Below, in pieces: positions 17,029 through 25,429 of a stretch of DNA of 64,000 nucleotides (positions within the stretch are counted from its first letter, which is position 1; every line of letters starts with the position of its first letter). The translations under genes and the position numbers were made by a program. The notes below the pieces were generated by a model. It saw only the letters and a list, made by a program, of their open reading frames with translations, was not told where the DNA came from and did no database searches. Source of the stretch: a virus. The stretch is taken from positions 1 through 64,000 of the IMG/VR virus record IMGVR_UViG_3300027754_000041; one strand, 5' to 3'.

Positions 17029-17568
17029 ATGTCTGAACAAAAAAATAACATAGTAAATCTTTTAGATTACGCTGAAAAAGTTAAAAATAAAAAACAAAAT
17101 AAAAACCCTGTTTCTTCATCCGATTATGAAAAAATTGCTAAACAGTTTTTATTAGCTATACACGAAATGACTGATCCTGAATTTGCTACTATGTATGCAT
17201 TTCATGTAGGACCTGATCTTCGTGTAGATTTTATAGCACACGTAACAACATCAAAAGATATTTATCAAATGATTTTGACACAAGATGCACAAGATGCAGC
17301 TTTAAATTTTGATTATATCGCTCTTTTAACATATGGTTGGTCTGCTCCTATCCGAGTTGAAGCCGATATAGAAGATGAAATTCTCCCACCATCTGAACAT
17401 CCTGAAAGACGTAGAGTCAAGATGGTAATTTTCTCTGATAAGTTTGGTCAACAAATGTCTGCTATATCATTTAGAAGCGAAGATGATGAATATGTTTTAG
17501 AAGATTACTTGTTTGATGATTCTGGCACTGGTAGTTTATCCAACGCAATAAAAGCATTATACATTTAA
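17029..17568 (+). CDS. Hypothetical protein, 179 aa
   Basis: Starts two bases after the previous stop. An acidic soluble protein with alpha/beta pattern, and no recognised motif. tRNA-Lys follows immediately. Confidence 0.6.
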   Translation: MSEQKNNIVNLLDYAEKVKNKKQNKNPVSSSDYEKIAKQFLLAIHEMTDPEFATMYAFHVGPDLRVDFIAHVTTSKDIYQMILTQDAQDAALNFDYIALLTYGWSAPIRVEADIEDEILPPSEHPERRRVKMVIFSDKFGQQMSAISFRSEDDEYVLEDYLFDDSGTGSLSNAIKALYI

Positions 17569-17571
17569 TTT

Positions 17572-17644
17572 GCGCTTTTAGCTCAGCCGGTAGAGCACCG
17601 GACTTTTAATCCGTTGGTCCTGGGTTCGAACCCCAGAGAGCGCA
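17572..17644 (+). tRNA. tRNA-Lys (TTT)
   Basis: 73-nt cloverleaf, acceptor GCGCTTT/AGAGCGC, anticodon loop CTTTTAA, T arm GGTTCGAAC. It reads AAA, one of the commonest codons in this genome. Confidence 0.93.
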
Positions 17645-17727
17645 CAAAGTGTTTGAAATAAAAACATACAGTGATATGTATTTTGGCACAAGAACTAAAA
17701 ATAAAAAAACAATTAGAAAGAAAACAC

Positions 17728-18075
17728 ATGCCACCACTAAAAAAGCAGAACAAAATAACCGCTAAAGATACTCGTACTCCAAACGAAATTGCTATTCAAT
17801 CAGCAATGACATCTCGTTACAATATTCTTACACCTATGTATAAAGCTCAGAATATTCGCATTAACAATCCTTTAACCGCTAAGGATCATTTGTTTAATGT
17901 AAAGGATTCTGCTTTCTTTGAAATGTTTTACGAACTTGCCGAATTGGGTCTTAAAGAAAAACTTTTTGATGAGCTCGAATCATTTATTGCAAACATTGAT
18001 CCTGATTGGCAAAGCGTTTACGCAGATATCGTTCAGTATTTTGAGGGCATGGAGGCTTCTTCTCATGCCTCTTAA
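17728..18075 (+). CDS. Hypothetical protein, 115 aa
   Basis: ATG 17728 ('MPPLKK') follows a GAAAG site; the longer frame from 17671 has none. Basic N terminus and acidic helical C terminus. The next gene overlaps its end. Confidence 0.55.
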   Translation: MPPLKKQNKITAKDTRTPNEIAIQSAMTSRYNILTPMYKAQNIRINNPLTAKDHLFNVKDSAFFEMFYELAELGLKEKLFDELESFIANIDPDWQSVYADIVQYFEGMEASSHAS

Positions 18076-18217
18076 TGTAAAAGAAATTGTTAAAAAAAAT
18101 ATGGAAAACGCATACGAACGCAAAGAGGTGGCTATGGCTCATTCCAGTCTTGATTATAAATACTGGGATGGTTACATAGATGCCTTACAGTCTGTTTATA
18201 TTTGTCTTCCTGATTAG
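18065..18217 (+). CDS. Small protein with 'YWDGYIDAL' motif, 50 aa
   Basis: Starts in an overlap with the previous gene. Its centre ('YKYWDGYIDALQ') matches 'YDYWDGYLTALD' in the 94-aa protein at 18902, so the two are paralogues. Role unknown. Confidence 0.5.
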   Translation: MPLNVKEIVKKNMENAYERKEVAMAHSSLDYKYWDGYIDALQSVYICLPD

Positions 18218-18225
18218 AGGATTTT

Positions 18226-18480
18226 ATGCCAAGAATAAGAAAATCAACACCTGCAAGTAAAGCCCAAAATATTGCTAGTTCACGAGCTCATAGAGCACGC
18301 GAAAAAGCAAAGCGGGATGCATTTTTAAACCATATGGCTTCTAAAGATCCTTCTTGCTGCACGTATAGAGATTGTACAGTTATCTTAAACCGTTACAATA
18401 CTTCTAAAGTTTGCTATGCTCATCAAAGAGCTGCATTCAGAGAAATGCCTAGATCTAAATTTACTTTGCAGGATCTTTAA
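18226..18480 (+). CDS. Small basic Cys protein, 84 aa
   Basis: Basic N-terminal half, then 'CCTYRDC' and 'CYAHQ', a possible zinc site. Good ribosome site AGAGGA. A nucleic-acid-binding protein is plausible. Confidence 0.55.
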   Translation: MPRIRKSTPASKAQNIASSRAHRAREKAKRDAFLNHMASKDPSCCTYRDCTVILNRYNTSKVCYAHQRAAFREMPRSKFTLQDL

Positions 18481-18481
18481 T

Positions 18482-18664
18482 ATGCTACATCCGCCGATAG
18501 AAGCTCGAAGCAAACTTCTTTACAGGTATTATGATGATACACGCAACATGGATACTATTACGTCTTTAATAAGATATAAACAGGCTATGCATTATTTGTA
18601 CAGAGAATATAATCCTTGGATGAAACCAGTCAAAATTACTCTTGATAACTGGCAGCACAATTAA
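18482..18664 (+). CDS. Hypothetical protein, 60 aa
   Basis: Starts two bases after the previous stop. Tyr- and Arg-rich helical protein, no motif. The longer frame upstream overlaps the Cys protein and is not used. Confidence 0.5.
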   Translation: MLHPPIEARSKLLYRYYDDTRNMDTITSLIRYKQAMHYLYREYNPWMKPVKITLDNWQHN

Positions 18665-18823
18665 TTATTTTAGTTTAATGTTATCCCAATATAGCATGCG
18701 CGAAATATTGTTATATTCTTTATAATTATGTTCGTACTCGTAGGATTCTACGGCTTTCATTAAGCCTTTATGTACAGCTATTATTGCTAGTATTATTGTT
18801 AAAATTATAAGTGTTGTTATCAT
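18665..18823 (-). CDS. Antisense small membrane protein, 52 aa
   Basis: The one open minus-strand frame in a + strand block. An N-terminal transmembrane helix (residues 2-18) is followed by a charged tail, like many small proteins nearby. No clear ribosome site. It fills a stretch otherwise empty of genes and starts beside an inverted repeat, so it could be divergently controlled. Confidence 0.4.
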   Translation of the reverse strand: MITTLIILTIILAIIAVHKGLMKAVESYEYEHNYKEYNNISRMLYWDNIKLK

Positions 18824-18829
18824 GCTTAC

Positions 18830-18844
18830 ATAGTATCATACTAT
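18830..18844. promoter_or_regulatory. Operator-like inverted repeat
   Basis: ATAGTAT and ATACTAT are perfect arms around one base, lying between the minus-strand membrane gene and the + gene at 18902. A protein here could control both. Confidence 0.4.
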
Positions 18845-18901
18845 CGCGTTATGCGAACCTACTAACTGGTAGTATCTCTAAAATAGATAGGAGCCATCTT
18901 T

Positions 18902-19186
18902 ATGTCAGAACCTAAAAATGTTAATGTTACCATATCTAATGTAATATCTTGGTTTGAAGAATCTGAACAATGCATGTTGCATAACCACGCTGAGGTTATA
19001 CCTAACTCTCTTGATGATCCTATAAAAAAAGTAATTAAACTTTTAACTCAAAAAGCTAATGAGGCTGAACAACTTAGAGAATCAGCAGAAGCCGATGGTA
19101 ACAGCAATTATGATTACTGGGATGGATATCTAACAGCATTAGATTTTGCTATTGATTCATTCCCTGAAGGAGATTATCATGAATGA
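18902..19186 (+). CDS. Acidic protein with 'YWDGYLTAL' motif, 94 aa
   Basis: Paralogue of the 50-aa protein at 18065 over 'YDYWDGYLTALD'. Strong AGGAG site. Acidic and helical. The next gene overlaps its end. Confidence 0.6.
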   Translation: MSEPKNVNVTISNVISWFEESEQCMLHNHAEVIPNSLDDPIKKVIKLLTQKANEAEQLRESAEADGNSNYDYWDGYLTALDFAIDSFPEGDYHE

Positions 19187-19577
19187 GCTACAACTTCAAG
19201 TTGGAAAGCTGATAGATAAGTTTTTGCCAAACTATTATAAGTCAGTAGATGTTGATGAAGGTTGGTATCAGATAGTTGTTGATTGCGACAATTTATTAAC
19301 TAAGATTGATCCTGATTATAAAATCGCGCAAATCAAACAAAAGTTTGGTGAACTACGTTATTACTTTCAACCATCAGATACTAACAATGGTGAACTATAT
19401 GTAAAAATGAATGCAGTTGTTTTGGCATACGAAAAAATTGCTTCAATTACTTGTGAAGCTACTGGTAATCCTGGTGTATTGATGAAATCTACAGGTGGAT
19501 GGTTTAAAACCCTTGACCCAGAATATGCTAAGTCAACGTTATTCTTTAAAAACTTTACTGTAGTTGAAAAGAATTAA
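19179..19577 (+). CDS. Hypothetical protein, 132 aa
   Basis: ATG 19179 overlaps the previous gene and follows GAAGGAG. Soluble, with a block 'IKQKFGELRYYFQP'. Not recognised. Ends at tRNA position -1. Confidence 0.6.
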   Translation: MNELQLQVGKLIDKFLPNYYKSVDVDEGWYQIVVDCDNLLTKIDPDYKIAQIKQKFGELRYYFQPSDTNNGELYVKMNAVVLAYEKIASITCEATGNPGVLMKSTGGWFKTLDPEYAKSTLFFKNFTVVEKN

Positions 19578-19650
<73 letters not shown>

Positions 19651-19679
19651 CTATAACTATTATTAACAAAGGATATAAT

Positions 19680-19826
19680 ATGAGTAAAATAAATGCCAAT
19701 AAATTACGTAAAAAACTGCAGAAACTTATTCCTAATTCTTCTTTTGATAAAGATAATGAAGGTCAAGTTATTATCTATACAGGTTTAAAAGAAACAAAAG
19801 ACGGAAACTATAAGGAGTTAAAATGA
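19680..19826 (+). CDS. Small basic protein, 48 aa
   Basis: ATG 19680 follows AAAGGA; the longer frame runs through the tRNA. Lys-rich, ends in an ATGA overlap with the next gene. Confidence 0.5.
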   Translation: MSKINANKLRKKLQKLIPNSSFDKDNEGQVIIYTGLKETKDGNYKELK

Positions 19827-20020
19827 ACTTTAAAAAAGTTATTTCTTTCTATAAGATGAATCGTTTATGGGGTGACACTATCTGGCAAGCAGCATACTAT
19901 GCCTTGCGCGGCAAAGCATTTCTCGTTTCATATGAAGGCCGTCCCTTAACTGAACAAATACTTACTGAACTAAACCAAAATCCTGATACTGAAGATAAAT
20001 GGTGGCAGGCAATAAAATGA
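19823..20020 (+). CDS. Hypothetical protein, 65 aa
   Basis: Coupled at both ends by short overlaps and preceded by AAGGAG. Contains 'LWGDTIWQAAYYALRG', probably helical. Function unknown. Confidence 0.55.
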   Translation: MNFKKVISFYKMNRLWGDTIWQAAYYALRGKAFLVSYEGRPLTEQILTELNQNPDTEDKWWQAIK

Positions 20021-20193
20021 AAGTTTATGATTTATCTGAAAAACAACCATACATTAAACAAATGCCTAAAGGCGAATGCACTTATTGTGACCTAGAGTAT
20101 GATAAGCCTACTGGCTTGTTTCCACCTCACACAGCGTCTCCTAGGTGCCAATCAGGGCATTATAACCACTGTACCTGTGATACTTGTTTTTAA
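20017..20193 (+). CDS. Small Zn-binding protein, 58 aa
   Basis: ATG 20017 overlaps the previous stop. Cys and His pairs ('CTYC', 'CQSGHYNHCTC', 'CF') fit one or two zinc sites. Confidence 0.5.
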   Translation: MKVYDLSEKQPYIKQMPKGECTYCDLEYDKPTGLFPPHTASPRCQSGHYNHCTCDTCF

Positions 20194-20219
20194 TAATAAC
20201 AATTGGAGAGTACTTAATT

Positions 20220-20384
20220 ATGAATCAAGCAAAAGTTTTTCAAATTACTGTAAAGAAATCAGATGACATAGATCAGTCAGCTGCAAATTATACTTTAGAA
20301 AATCTTTTAAAAAATTTACTTGAGCGCGGTCATTTCCTTAAAGTTATAGAAATAAAAGACATTGGAAAATCAAATGAAAGCTAA
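20220..20384 (+). CDS. Small hypothetical protein, 54 aa
   Basis: ATG 20220 follows GGAGAG. Alpha/beta pattern, overlapped by the next gene. No motif. Confidence 0.5.
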   Translation: MNQAKVFQITVKKSDDIDQSAANYTLENLLKNLLERGHFLKVIEIKDIGKSNES

Positions 20385-20526
20385 TCATACAGATCATTAT
20401 ATTATTATTCTTATTTGTTCTTTCTTTATTTTCTTTTGTCCAGCTATTATTCTTCCCATAATATTTTATTTTGGTTTTAGAAGTATATATATAATAAATA
20501 AAAACAATCTTAAAGGAAAACAATGA
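20374..20526 (+). CDS. Small membrane protein, 50 aa
   Basis: Begins inside the end of the previous gene and ends in an ATGA overlap with the next. One very long hydrophobic stretch (residues 9-41), possibly two helices. Confidence 0.45.
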   Translation: MKANHTDHYIIILICSFFIFFCPAIILPIIFYFGFRSIYIINKNNLKGKQ

Positions 20527-20759
20527 ACACTATCGAAATGCCTTTGCAGCCTTCAAACTATTATGGAAGTTCAAGAGCTTTAAATAATCTACAAATTGGC
20601 GATGTTCTTTATGTTGGGGATAGACTTACTGTAGTAGAAATGACAGTTCTTTCTATAGAAAAATCTAATAAAGATTCTACCTACTCTAAGGTTACTACCG
20701 ATAAAGCATTGCTCATAGTGTCAGAAAATTCACGTATTAATGTAGCCAGTAAGGACTAA
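20523..20759 (+). CDS. Small beta-rich protein, 78 aa
   Basis: AAAGGAAA site and ATGA coupling. A beta-barrel-like pattern ('IGDVLYVGDRLTVVEMTVLSIE') suggests an SH3-like or OB-like mini-barrel. Function unknown. Confidence 0.5.
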   Translation: MNTIEMPLQPSNYYGSSRALNNLQIGDVLYVGDRLTVVEMTVLSIEKSNKDSTYSKVTTDKALLIVSENSRINVASKD

Positions 20760-20763
20760 TGTT

Positions 20764-21219
20764 ATGGGCATGGACGTTTACGGCACTGAGCCAAAAAATG
20801 AAAAAGGCGAATACTTTCGCAATAACGTTTGGTGGTGGCACCCTCTTTGGAGTTACTGCCAAGAAAATCATCCTAGTATAACAGCTTCTGTTCAAAACGG
20901 TCACGACAATAGTGGTGATGGATTAGGTGATGAAGATTCCATTAAACTTGGAATAGCTTTAAAGAAAGATATTGCCAGTGGAAAAACACTTGCTTATGAA
21001 GAAAAAAGAATAGCTTATCTTGCTGGTCTTCCGCTTGAACCATGCATATATTGTAAATCTACCGGTATCAGAAAAGATGCATATGTTGACGGTTTATGCA
21101 ATTCTTGTTCTGGTTCCGGTTCAGTTAAATCTTTTGAAACAAACTACCCTTTTAGTTCAGAAAATCTTCAAGAATTTGCTGAATTTCTAGTTAACTGTGG
21201 TGGTTTCTCTATTTGCTGA
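20764..21219 (+). CDS. Conserved phage-type protein with zinc ribbon, 151 aa
   Basis: The opening 'MGMDVYGTEPKNEKGEYFRN' followed by 'VWWW' is a start I know from many phage proteins of unknown role. Residues about 95-120 hold two CxxC knuckles ('CIYC', 'CNSC') like a DnaJ zinc centre. Function not established. Confidence 0.65.
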   Translation: MGMDVYGTEPKNEKGEYFRNNVWWWHPLWSYCQENHPSITASVQNGHDNSGDGLGDEDSIKLGIALKKDIASGKTLAYEEKRIAYLAGLPLEPCIYCKSTGIRKDAYVDGLCNSCSGSGSVKSFETNYPFSSENLQEFAEFLVNCGGFSIC

Positions 21220-21273
21220 TATAATAGGAGTTATGAATATGACTATAGGAATCTTTGATCGAATATAAAGCTC

Positions 21274-21347
21274 ACTGCACGGGTGAGCTGGTCGAACACA
21301 GATGTCTTATAAACATCCATTGCGGGGTTCAAATCCCCGGTGCAGTA
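21274..21347 (+). tRNA. tRNA-Ile (TAT)
   Basis: 74 nt, acceptor ACTGCAC/GTGCAGT perfectly paired. Anticodon stem GATGT/ACATC with loop CTTATAA gives TAT, reading AUA. T arm CGGGG-TTCAAAT-CCCCG. The base at position 8 is G rather than the usual T, a departure from canon. Confidence 0.78.
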
Positions 21348-21366
21348 CTAATATTAAGGACCTCAC

Positions 21367-21699
21367 ATGCTTATTAGCAGACAACCTTGGATGAACCAGT
21401 CTTCATGTCGTAACGAAAATTTAGAGATATTTTTTCCTAATAGATACACTGAAAATAATGTAGCTAAACCTTTTTCAGTGTGTAAAAATTGTCCTGTAAA
21501 AGTTCAATGTCTTCAATATTCTTATGCTACTGATTCCATAGGCATATGGGGTGGCACCACCGAATATCAACGTAATGTAATTCTTGTAAATTATTTTAAG
21601 AAAAAACCCAAAAAACTTACCTTGTCTGATGCTAGACAGATTATAGATAATGACTATTATTCTGTTTCTATTAATTCAAAAAGTTTAGATTCATACTAA
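21367..21699 (+). CDS. WhiB-family regulator (second copy)
   Basis: Cys14, Cys39, Cys42 and Cys48 give the same cluster-binding spacing as WhiB-1, with 'GIWGG' at 59-63. The C-terminal tail is longer and less Arg-rich (110 aa in all). Two WhiB paralogues in one phage suggest staged control of transcription. Starts after AAGGA, directly behind tRNA-Ile. Confidence 0.88.
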   Translation: MLISRQPWMNQSSCRNENLEIFFPNRYTENNVAKPFSVCKNCPVKVQCLQYSYATDSIGIWGGTTEYQRNVILVNYFKKKPKKLTLSDARQIIDNDYYSVSINSKSLDSY

Positions 21700-21738
21700 T
21701 TCTAAAAAAACACATCCTTCTAAAAGATAGGCTACAAC

Positions 21739-22485
21739 ATGACCAGCGAATCTTTTGCCAGCGATGATGATCTCTTTGGTTACGACCCATCTCAAGAATC
21801 ATCTTCGTTACCAATCAACCCTATCAACTCTAGTTCCGATTATTCTAATTCTGATATATTTCAAGACATTAGTAAACGGATAGATAGCTCTAAAGATAAT
21901 GATCTTATAGGATCGTTTACATTAAAGATACGCTTTGCTCAATCTTTACTTGAAGCGTACACAGAATTTGTTCAACCAACTACTATATCCTTTCATAAAG
22001 CCGTACATCAAACATTAGATAAATTGACTAATGGTAATTTTTCTCTTATATATATGTACAATTATTTAGAGCAGAATATTATTAGAAGACTACATATAAA
22101 ATATCTTATAGAAAGTTCTTTTCTTTCCGAAAATAACTCTTCTATAAGTTCAGATTTTAAGTCTTTTTTATCTAAAATAGGATTGGACATTGATTCTACT
22201 TTTATAAAAATTCACATCAAAACCAATATAGATATCAATAATCATATTCTAAATAATGAGCGATCTTTATATATGGATTTAGTAGAAAAATTATCTTATA
22301 CTCCACATCCTTTAATAGATAATCCAGAACCTAGCAATAATGACATCCATGAATCTATACCTAATAGTATTCAAGGGTATCATCAGGACATGTATGAATC
22401 TATTTTCATGGCTCTTGCAGATTCCAGCTATACAGATAAATTATCACAATTATATCTTAGCCCAGTAAAGGTGTCTCAATTATGA
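21739..22485 (+). CDS. Hypothetical protein, 248 aa
   Basis: An acidic Ser/Asn-rich N terminus (1-50, probably disordered) precedes a helical body. No motif recognised. The M50 protease gene overlaps its stop by ATGA. Confidence 0.6.
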   Translation: MTSESFASDDDLFGYDPSQESSSLPINPINSSSDYSNSDIFQDISKRIDSSKDNDLIGSFTLKIRFAQSLLEAYTEFVQPTTISFHKAVHQTLDKLTNGNFSLIYMYNYLEQNIIRRLHIKYLIESSFLSENNSSISSDFKSFLSKIGLDIDSTFIKIHIKTNIDINNHILNNERSLYMDLVEKLSYTPHPLIDNPEPSNNDIHESIPNSIQGYHQDMYESIFMALADSSYTDKLSQLYLSPVKVSQL

Positions 22486-22940
22486 AAAAGATAAAATTAA
22501 AAAGATTCTTTATAATGATTGCTTCAGCTTCTGCAGTCGCTGCAATAAATTATACAATTTTTCATACTAGCTTTGTATACTTTGCTTTACTGGTATTATT
22601 CTGTCATGAGTTAGGTCATTACTTTGCCGCTCGGATAAATAACATTTATTCAGATCTTCCTTATTTTATACCATTTCCAGTTATATCGTTGGGTATTACA
22701 CACATTCCTAATATGCGTAATCTATCAAATTCTTTGAAGAAAAAGATATTAGCTTACGGACCTATTACCGGATTTATGGTATCTATGTATTTTCTTTTCC
22801 TTTCCTTTATCTTTCCTTCCATCCCAACTTCCACTTTTTTGCTTCTTTCTATATCTGAATTTGTATTTAATTATTTTGGTTCTGACGGTAAAAAATACCG
22901 CTCAATAAACGAACAGGAAAATACATTATGTATTTTATAA
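22482..22940 (+). CDS. M50-type intramembrane metalloprotease
   Basis: 'CHELGHYFAA' at 41-50 is the HExxH zinc motif inside a transmembrane helix, as in site-2 proteases. Later hydrophobic segments and 'FNYFGSDG' near 128-135 match the place of the family's second zinc ligand (N-x-x-P-x-x-DG). At 152 aa it is a minimal core without PDZ domain. In hosts such enzymes cut membrane-bound anti-sigma factors, so a phage copy might release host regulators (inference). Coupled to the genes on both sides. Confidence 0.75.
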   Translation: MKKIKLKRFFIMIASASAVAAINYTIFHTSFVYFALLVLFCHELGHYFAARINNIYSDLPYFIPFPVISLGITHIPNMRNLSNSLKKKILAYGPITGFMVSMYFLFLSFIFPSIPTSTFLLLSISEFVFNYFGSDGKKYRSINEQENTLCIL

Positions 22941-23143
22941 TTGCTCCTTTTATATTAACAGGTTTAGTTTTAAAACTGATTAATAATAAAAAAGAAAAAG
23001 ACAAACTTAATAATCAGTTTTCTTTTCTTATTGAAGAAAAAGATTCGTTAAACCTTATATTAAACAAGTTCAAAAACAAAATAACAGAAGAGGCAGATAC
23101 CAATGGAACCGACAGATACAAATACGAGCACTTTAACAAATAA
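22928..23143 (+). CDS. Membrane-anchored coiled-coil protein, 71 aa
   Basis: One N-terminal helix (3-16) then a Lys/Glu-rich coiled coil. Starts inside the end of the M50 gene, so it could be its partner. Confidence 0.5.
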   Translation: MYFIIAPFILTGLVLKLINNKKEKDKLNNQFSFLIEEKDSLNLILNKFKNKITEEADTNGTDRYKYEHFNK

Positions 23144-23330
23144 ATTTCCTAAATCATTACAGTCATATTTAGAAGATTGCTGTTTTGATATTCAAGCTAA
23201 TCCAAATTTACTTTCTGGATCAGAAACCTATTTAATAAAAATACTATCAAAGATAGCTGTTGGCTCGGCTACTGTATGGTGGTCAATCTTAGAATTAAAG
23301 CAATTCATTAAAAACCGCCAATCTATCTAG
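23103..23330 (+). CDS. Small protein, 75 aa
   Basis: ATG 23103 overlaps the previous gene by 41 bases. Helical, with 'AVGSATVWWSILELKQFI' near the end. No family. Confidence 0.45.
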   Translation: MEPTDTNTSTLTNKFPKSLQSYLEDCCFDIQANPNLLSGSETYLIKILSKIAVGSATVWWSILELKQFIKNRQSI

Positions 23331-23338
23331 GAGTACTA

Positions 23339-23722
23339 ATGAGCTCAGAAGATTATAAAAAGATAGAAAAGATTAATAAATTTAACTTTTCATTTGATAT
23401 GGTTACAAAAAGTAAAGACGACATCCAAAAGCAGCGCGATGCCGTAAAAGAAAGAATAGACAAAATAGTAAATCATTTTACAATAGATGATGTACCTATT
23501 CTCTCTTATATACTTCATGTTACCAGCTCTAGGCCTGAACTAAAAAAATTATCTAAAGCCTTAGATCGACTTGCTGACTTAGCAGAAGTTAATGCATCTT
23601 TGAATAATAAACTTAAAGTTATTGAAGCAGCCGAATCAGATCCTAATTGGTTTGCTTTAGCTTTTGGCGATTTTGATCAAGAAATAGATAATGATCTAGA
23701 AAAGTTCTTTACTCAAGATTAA
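23339..23722 (+). CDS. Helical protein, 127 aa
   Basis: Good AGGAG site. Predicted all-helical with heptad stretches, ends in an acidic tail. It stands directly before the ubiquitin-like cluster and might belong to it, but no motif shows this. Confidence 0.55.
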   Translation: MSSEDYKKIEKINKFNFSFDMVTKSKDDIQKQRDAVKERIDKIVNHFTIDDVPILSYILHVTSSRPELKKLSKALDRLADLAEVNASLNNKLKVIEAAESDPNWFALAFGDFDQEIDNDLEKFFTQD

Positions 23723-23748
23723 TTTTTATACTTAAGGATATTTATATT

Positions 23749-25389
23749 ATGGACAAAGTTTCTTACGCATTCGTTAAAGAAAAGGATAACTTGATTTTTA
23801 GATCTAAAGTTAATTCTTTTAATCTAGATCATGTTACCGATAAAGATATAGCTTCTTTTTATGCATCGTTTTCTGAATACGCTTATTTCGATACAGGACT
23901 GTTGCCACTTGATGGTACTGGCTTGTTAGGAATTAGGAAAGCTGGAAACCATACTCAGGTTATATATCAATATAAACCTGGTATGTATTATGTTAATTGG
24001 GGTGCTTCAGAGCGGGACCCCCATGCCAAGAAGTATTATCTAGCTCAACCATATCGTATTGTTATTATTGACTTCTTAGATAATAACCTACTAGGCGCTA
24101 GAACATTTTACTCTGTTGAGCCCGCAAATCATGGAGGCATACAGTTATACCATGTTAATCTTCCCAACATAAACTGTAAAGGTTATCGCGGCAATGGTGT
24201 TGGTTGGATATGCTTGTACCATAATGAAGATTGGTCTGCTTTGTCTTTCAACGATAGATTGAACAGGGCTCTTGAGCGTTGTTCGGGCGTTGAAGTTTAC
24301 AATGATGCCAACATGAGCGAAACCGATGGTCCAAGATTCTATGCTGAAAATGAAATGCCTGGATACACTTCTGTCCCTGAGCGATGGGAAAGAAAATCTG
24401 AATCAGAAGGCTATGAATGGACATTAGATGCCTCTGAATGGTTACCTATTTTAATCAAAGATAAAGATAATCAAGAAAAACATTATAACGATGGTTCCCC
24501 TCTTACTCTCGTCGATGCAATCACTGGTAATTACAGTGCATATTATGGTGACACATTTTTGCCAAAACCAATCAATGCTATAACCCGTCCCGATTTAAGT
24601 TTAGAGACCAGCCAGATTACAAATTGGTTTGTAAAATCTTACAACTCTTCTCTAACTACATTCTCTGGCATAGACCCATATTCTTCAAGCGCTGCGTATA
24701 AAGAAACTATTTCCATCACACCTGTCAATCCTCCTTCGTTATTTGACGAAGATGAAGACAATGAAGACGAAGAATCAGAAGAACAAGATAATGATATCTT
24801 TTGCCCAATGAGCGAAACTTGGATAAACTCTAGTGATTGTGGCCCACATATTGAACTTATTGTTCAAGAAAACGGAAACGAAACTAATGTTTGCATGAAC
24901 TGTGTTAATAATCATGGCATGGATTATGTTTATGTTAAAAATGCAATGAAGTTTTATGATTCAGATAGTAAAGATCTTGTTTATGATACGCTTTTAAATG
25001 AATATTATTTAATATCAGCAATTAAAAATCCTTGGGCAGTATGCACAAACTGTGAGTCTGTACATATAAGCATAGACAAAGATAAATTAGTAGTCAATGT
25101 TTGGGATAAAATTGGTGGAATTGATTTAGACGATTCTCAACCAAATCAAGTTTGCGAAAATTGTTACCCTAAATATACTTCAGATATTTCTGGTATAGGA
25201 AACGAAACCCATCTCGATTGCTGTGATCAGTGCTCTTGCTTTATGCCTTCTCAAGATTCTATATTTTGTGTAGATACAATTATTTCGGGATTTCAGGGAG
25301 TTCATTCCCAAAAGACCTGTACAACTTGTTCACATGTTATTTATAATCAAGCTGAAGTAAAGCCGTCTGATGACGAAGAACCATTCTAA
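23749..25389 (+). CDS. E2-like conjugating protein with C-terminal zinc-knuckle domain
   Basis: Residues 75-200 follow the UBC/E2 plan: strands 'YRIVIIDFLDNNLLGARTFY', then 'LPN' at 138-140 and 'GWICLYHNEDW' with Cys155 where the catalytic Cys of E2 enzymes lies. An acidic linker (332-350) leads to a Cys-rich region (352-530) with many CxxC pairs, possibly RING- or ribbon-like. The tail 'DDEEPF' looks like an SSB tip. It heads a run with JAB, E1 and Ubl genes. In the PRTRC plasmid system the B protein has an E2-like fold and stands before the JAB and ThiF genes. E2 activity is inference. Confidence 0.7.
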   Translation: MDKVSYAFVKEKDNLIFRSKVNSFNLDHVTDKDIASFYASFSEYAYFDTGLLPLDGTGLLGIRKAGNHTQVIYQYKPGMYYVNWGASERDPHAKKYYLAQPYRIVIIDFLDNNLLGARTFYSVEPANHGGIQLYHVNLPNINCKGYRGNGVGWICLYHNEDWSALSFNDRLNRALERCSGVEVYNDANMSETDGPRFYAENEMPGYTSVPERWERKSESEGYEWTLDASEWLPILIKDKDNQEKHYNDGSPLTLVDAITGNYSAYYGDTFLPKPINAITRPDLSLETSQITNWFVKSYNSSLTTFSGIDPYSSSAAYKETISITPVNPPSLFDEDEDNEDEESEEQDNDIFCPMSETWINSSDCGPHIELIVQENGNETNVCMNCVNNHGMDYVYVKNAMKFYDSDSKDLVYDTLLNEYYLISAIKNPWAVCTNCESVHISIDKDKLVVNVWDKIGGIDLDDSQPNQVCENCYPKYTSDISGIGNETHLDCCDQCSCFMPSQDSIFCVDTIISGFQGVHSQKTCTTCSHVIYNQAEVKPSDDEEPF

Positions 25390-25429
25390 CTAAAAATAAC
25401 GATCAATAAATTCCCATTAAGGAGATTAT

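Noticed and set aside
21233-21268. 11-codon frame after a good AGGAG site
   Set aside because: Too short to support as a gene; possibly a translation remnant before tRNA-Ile.
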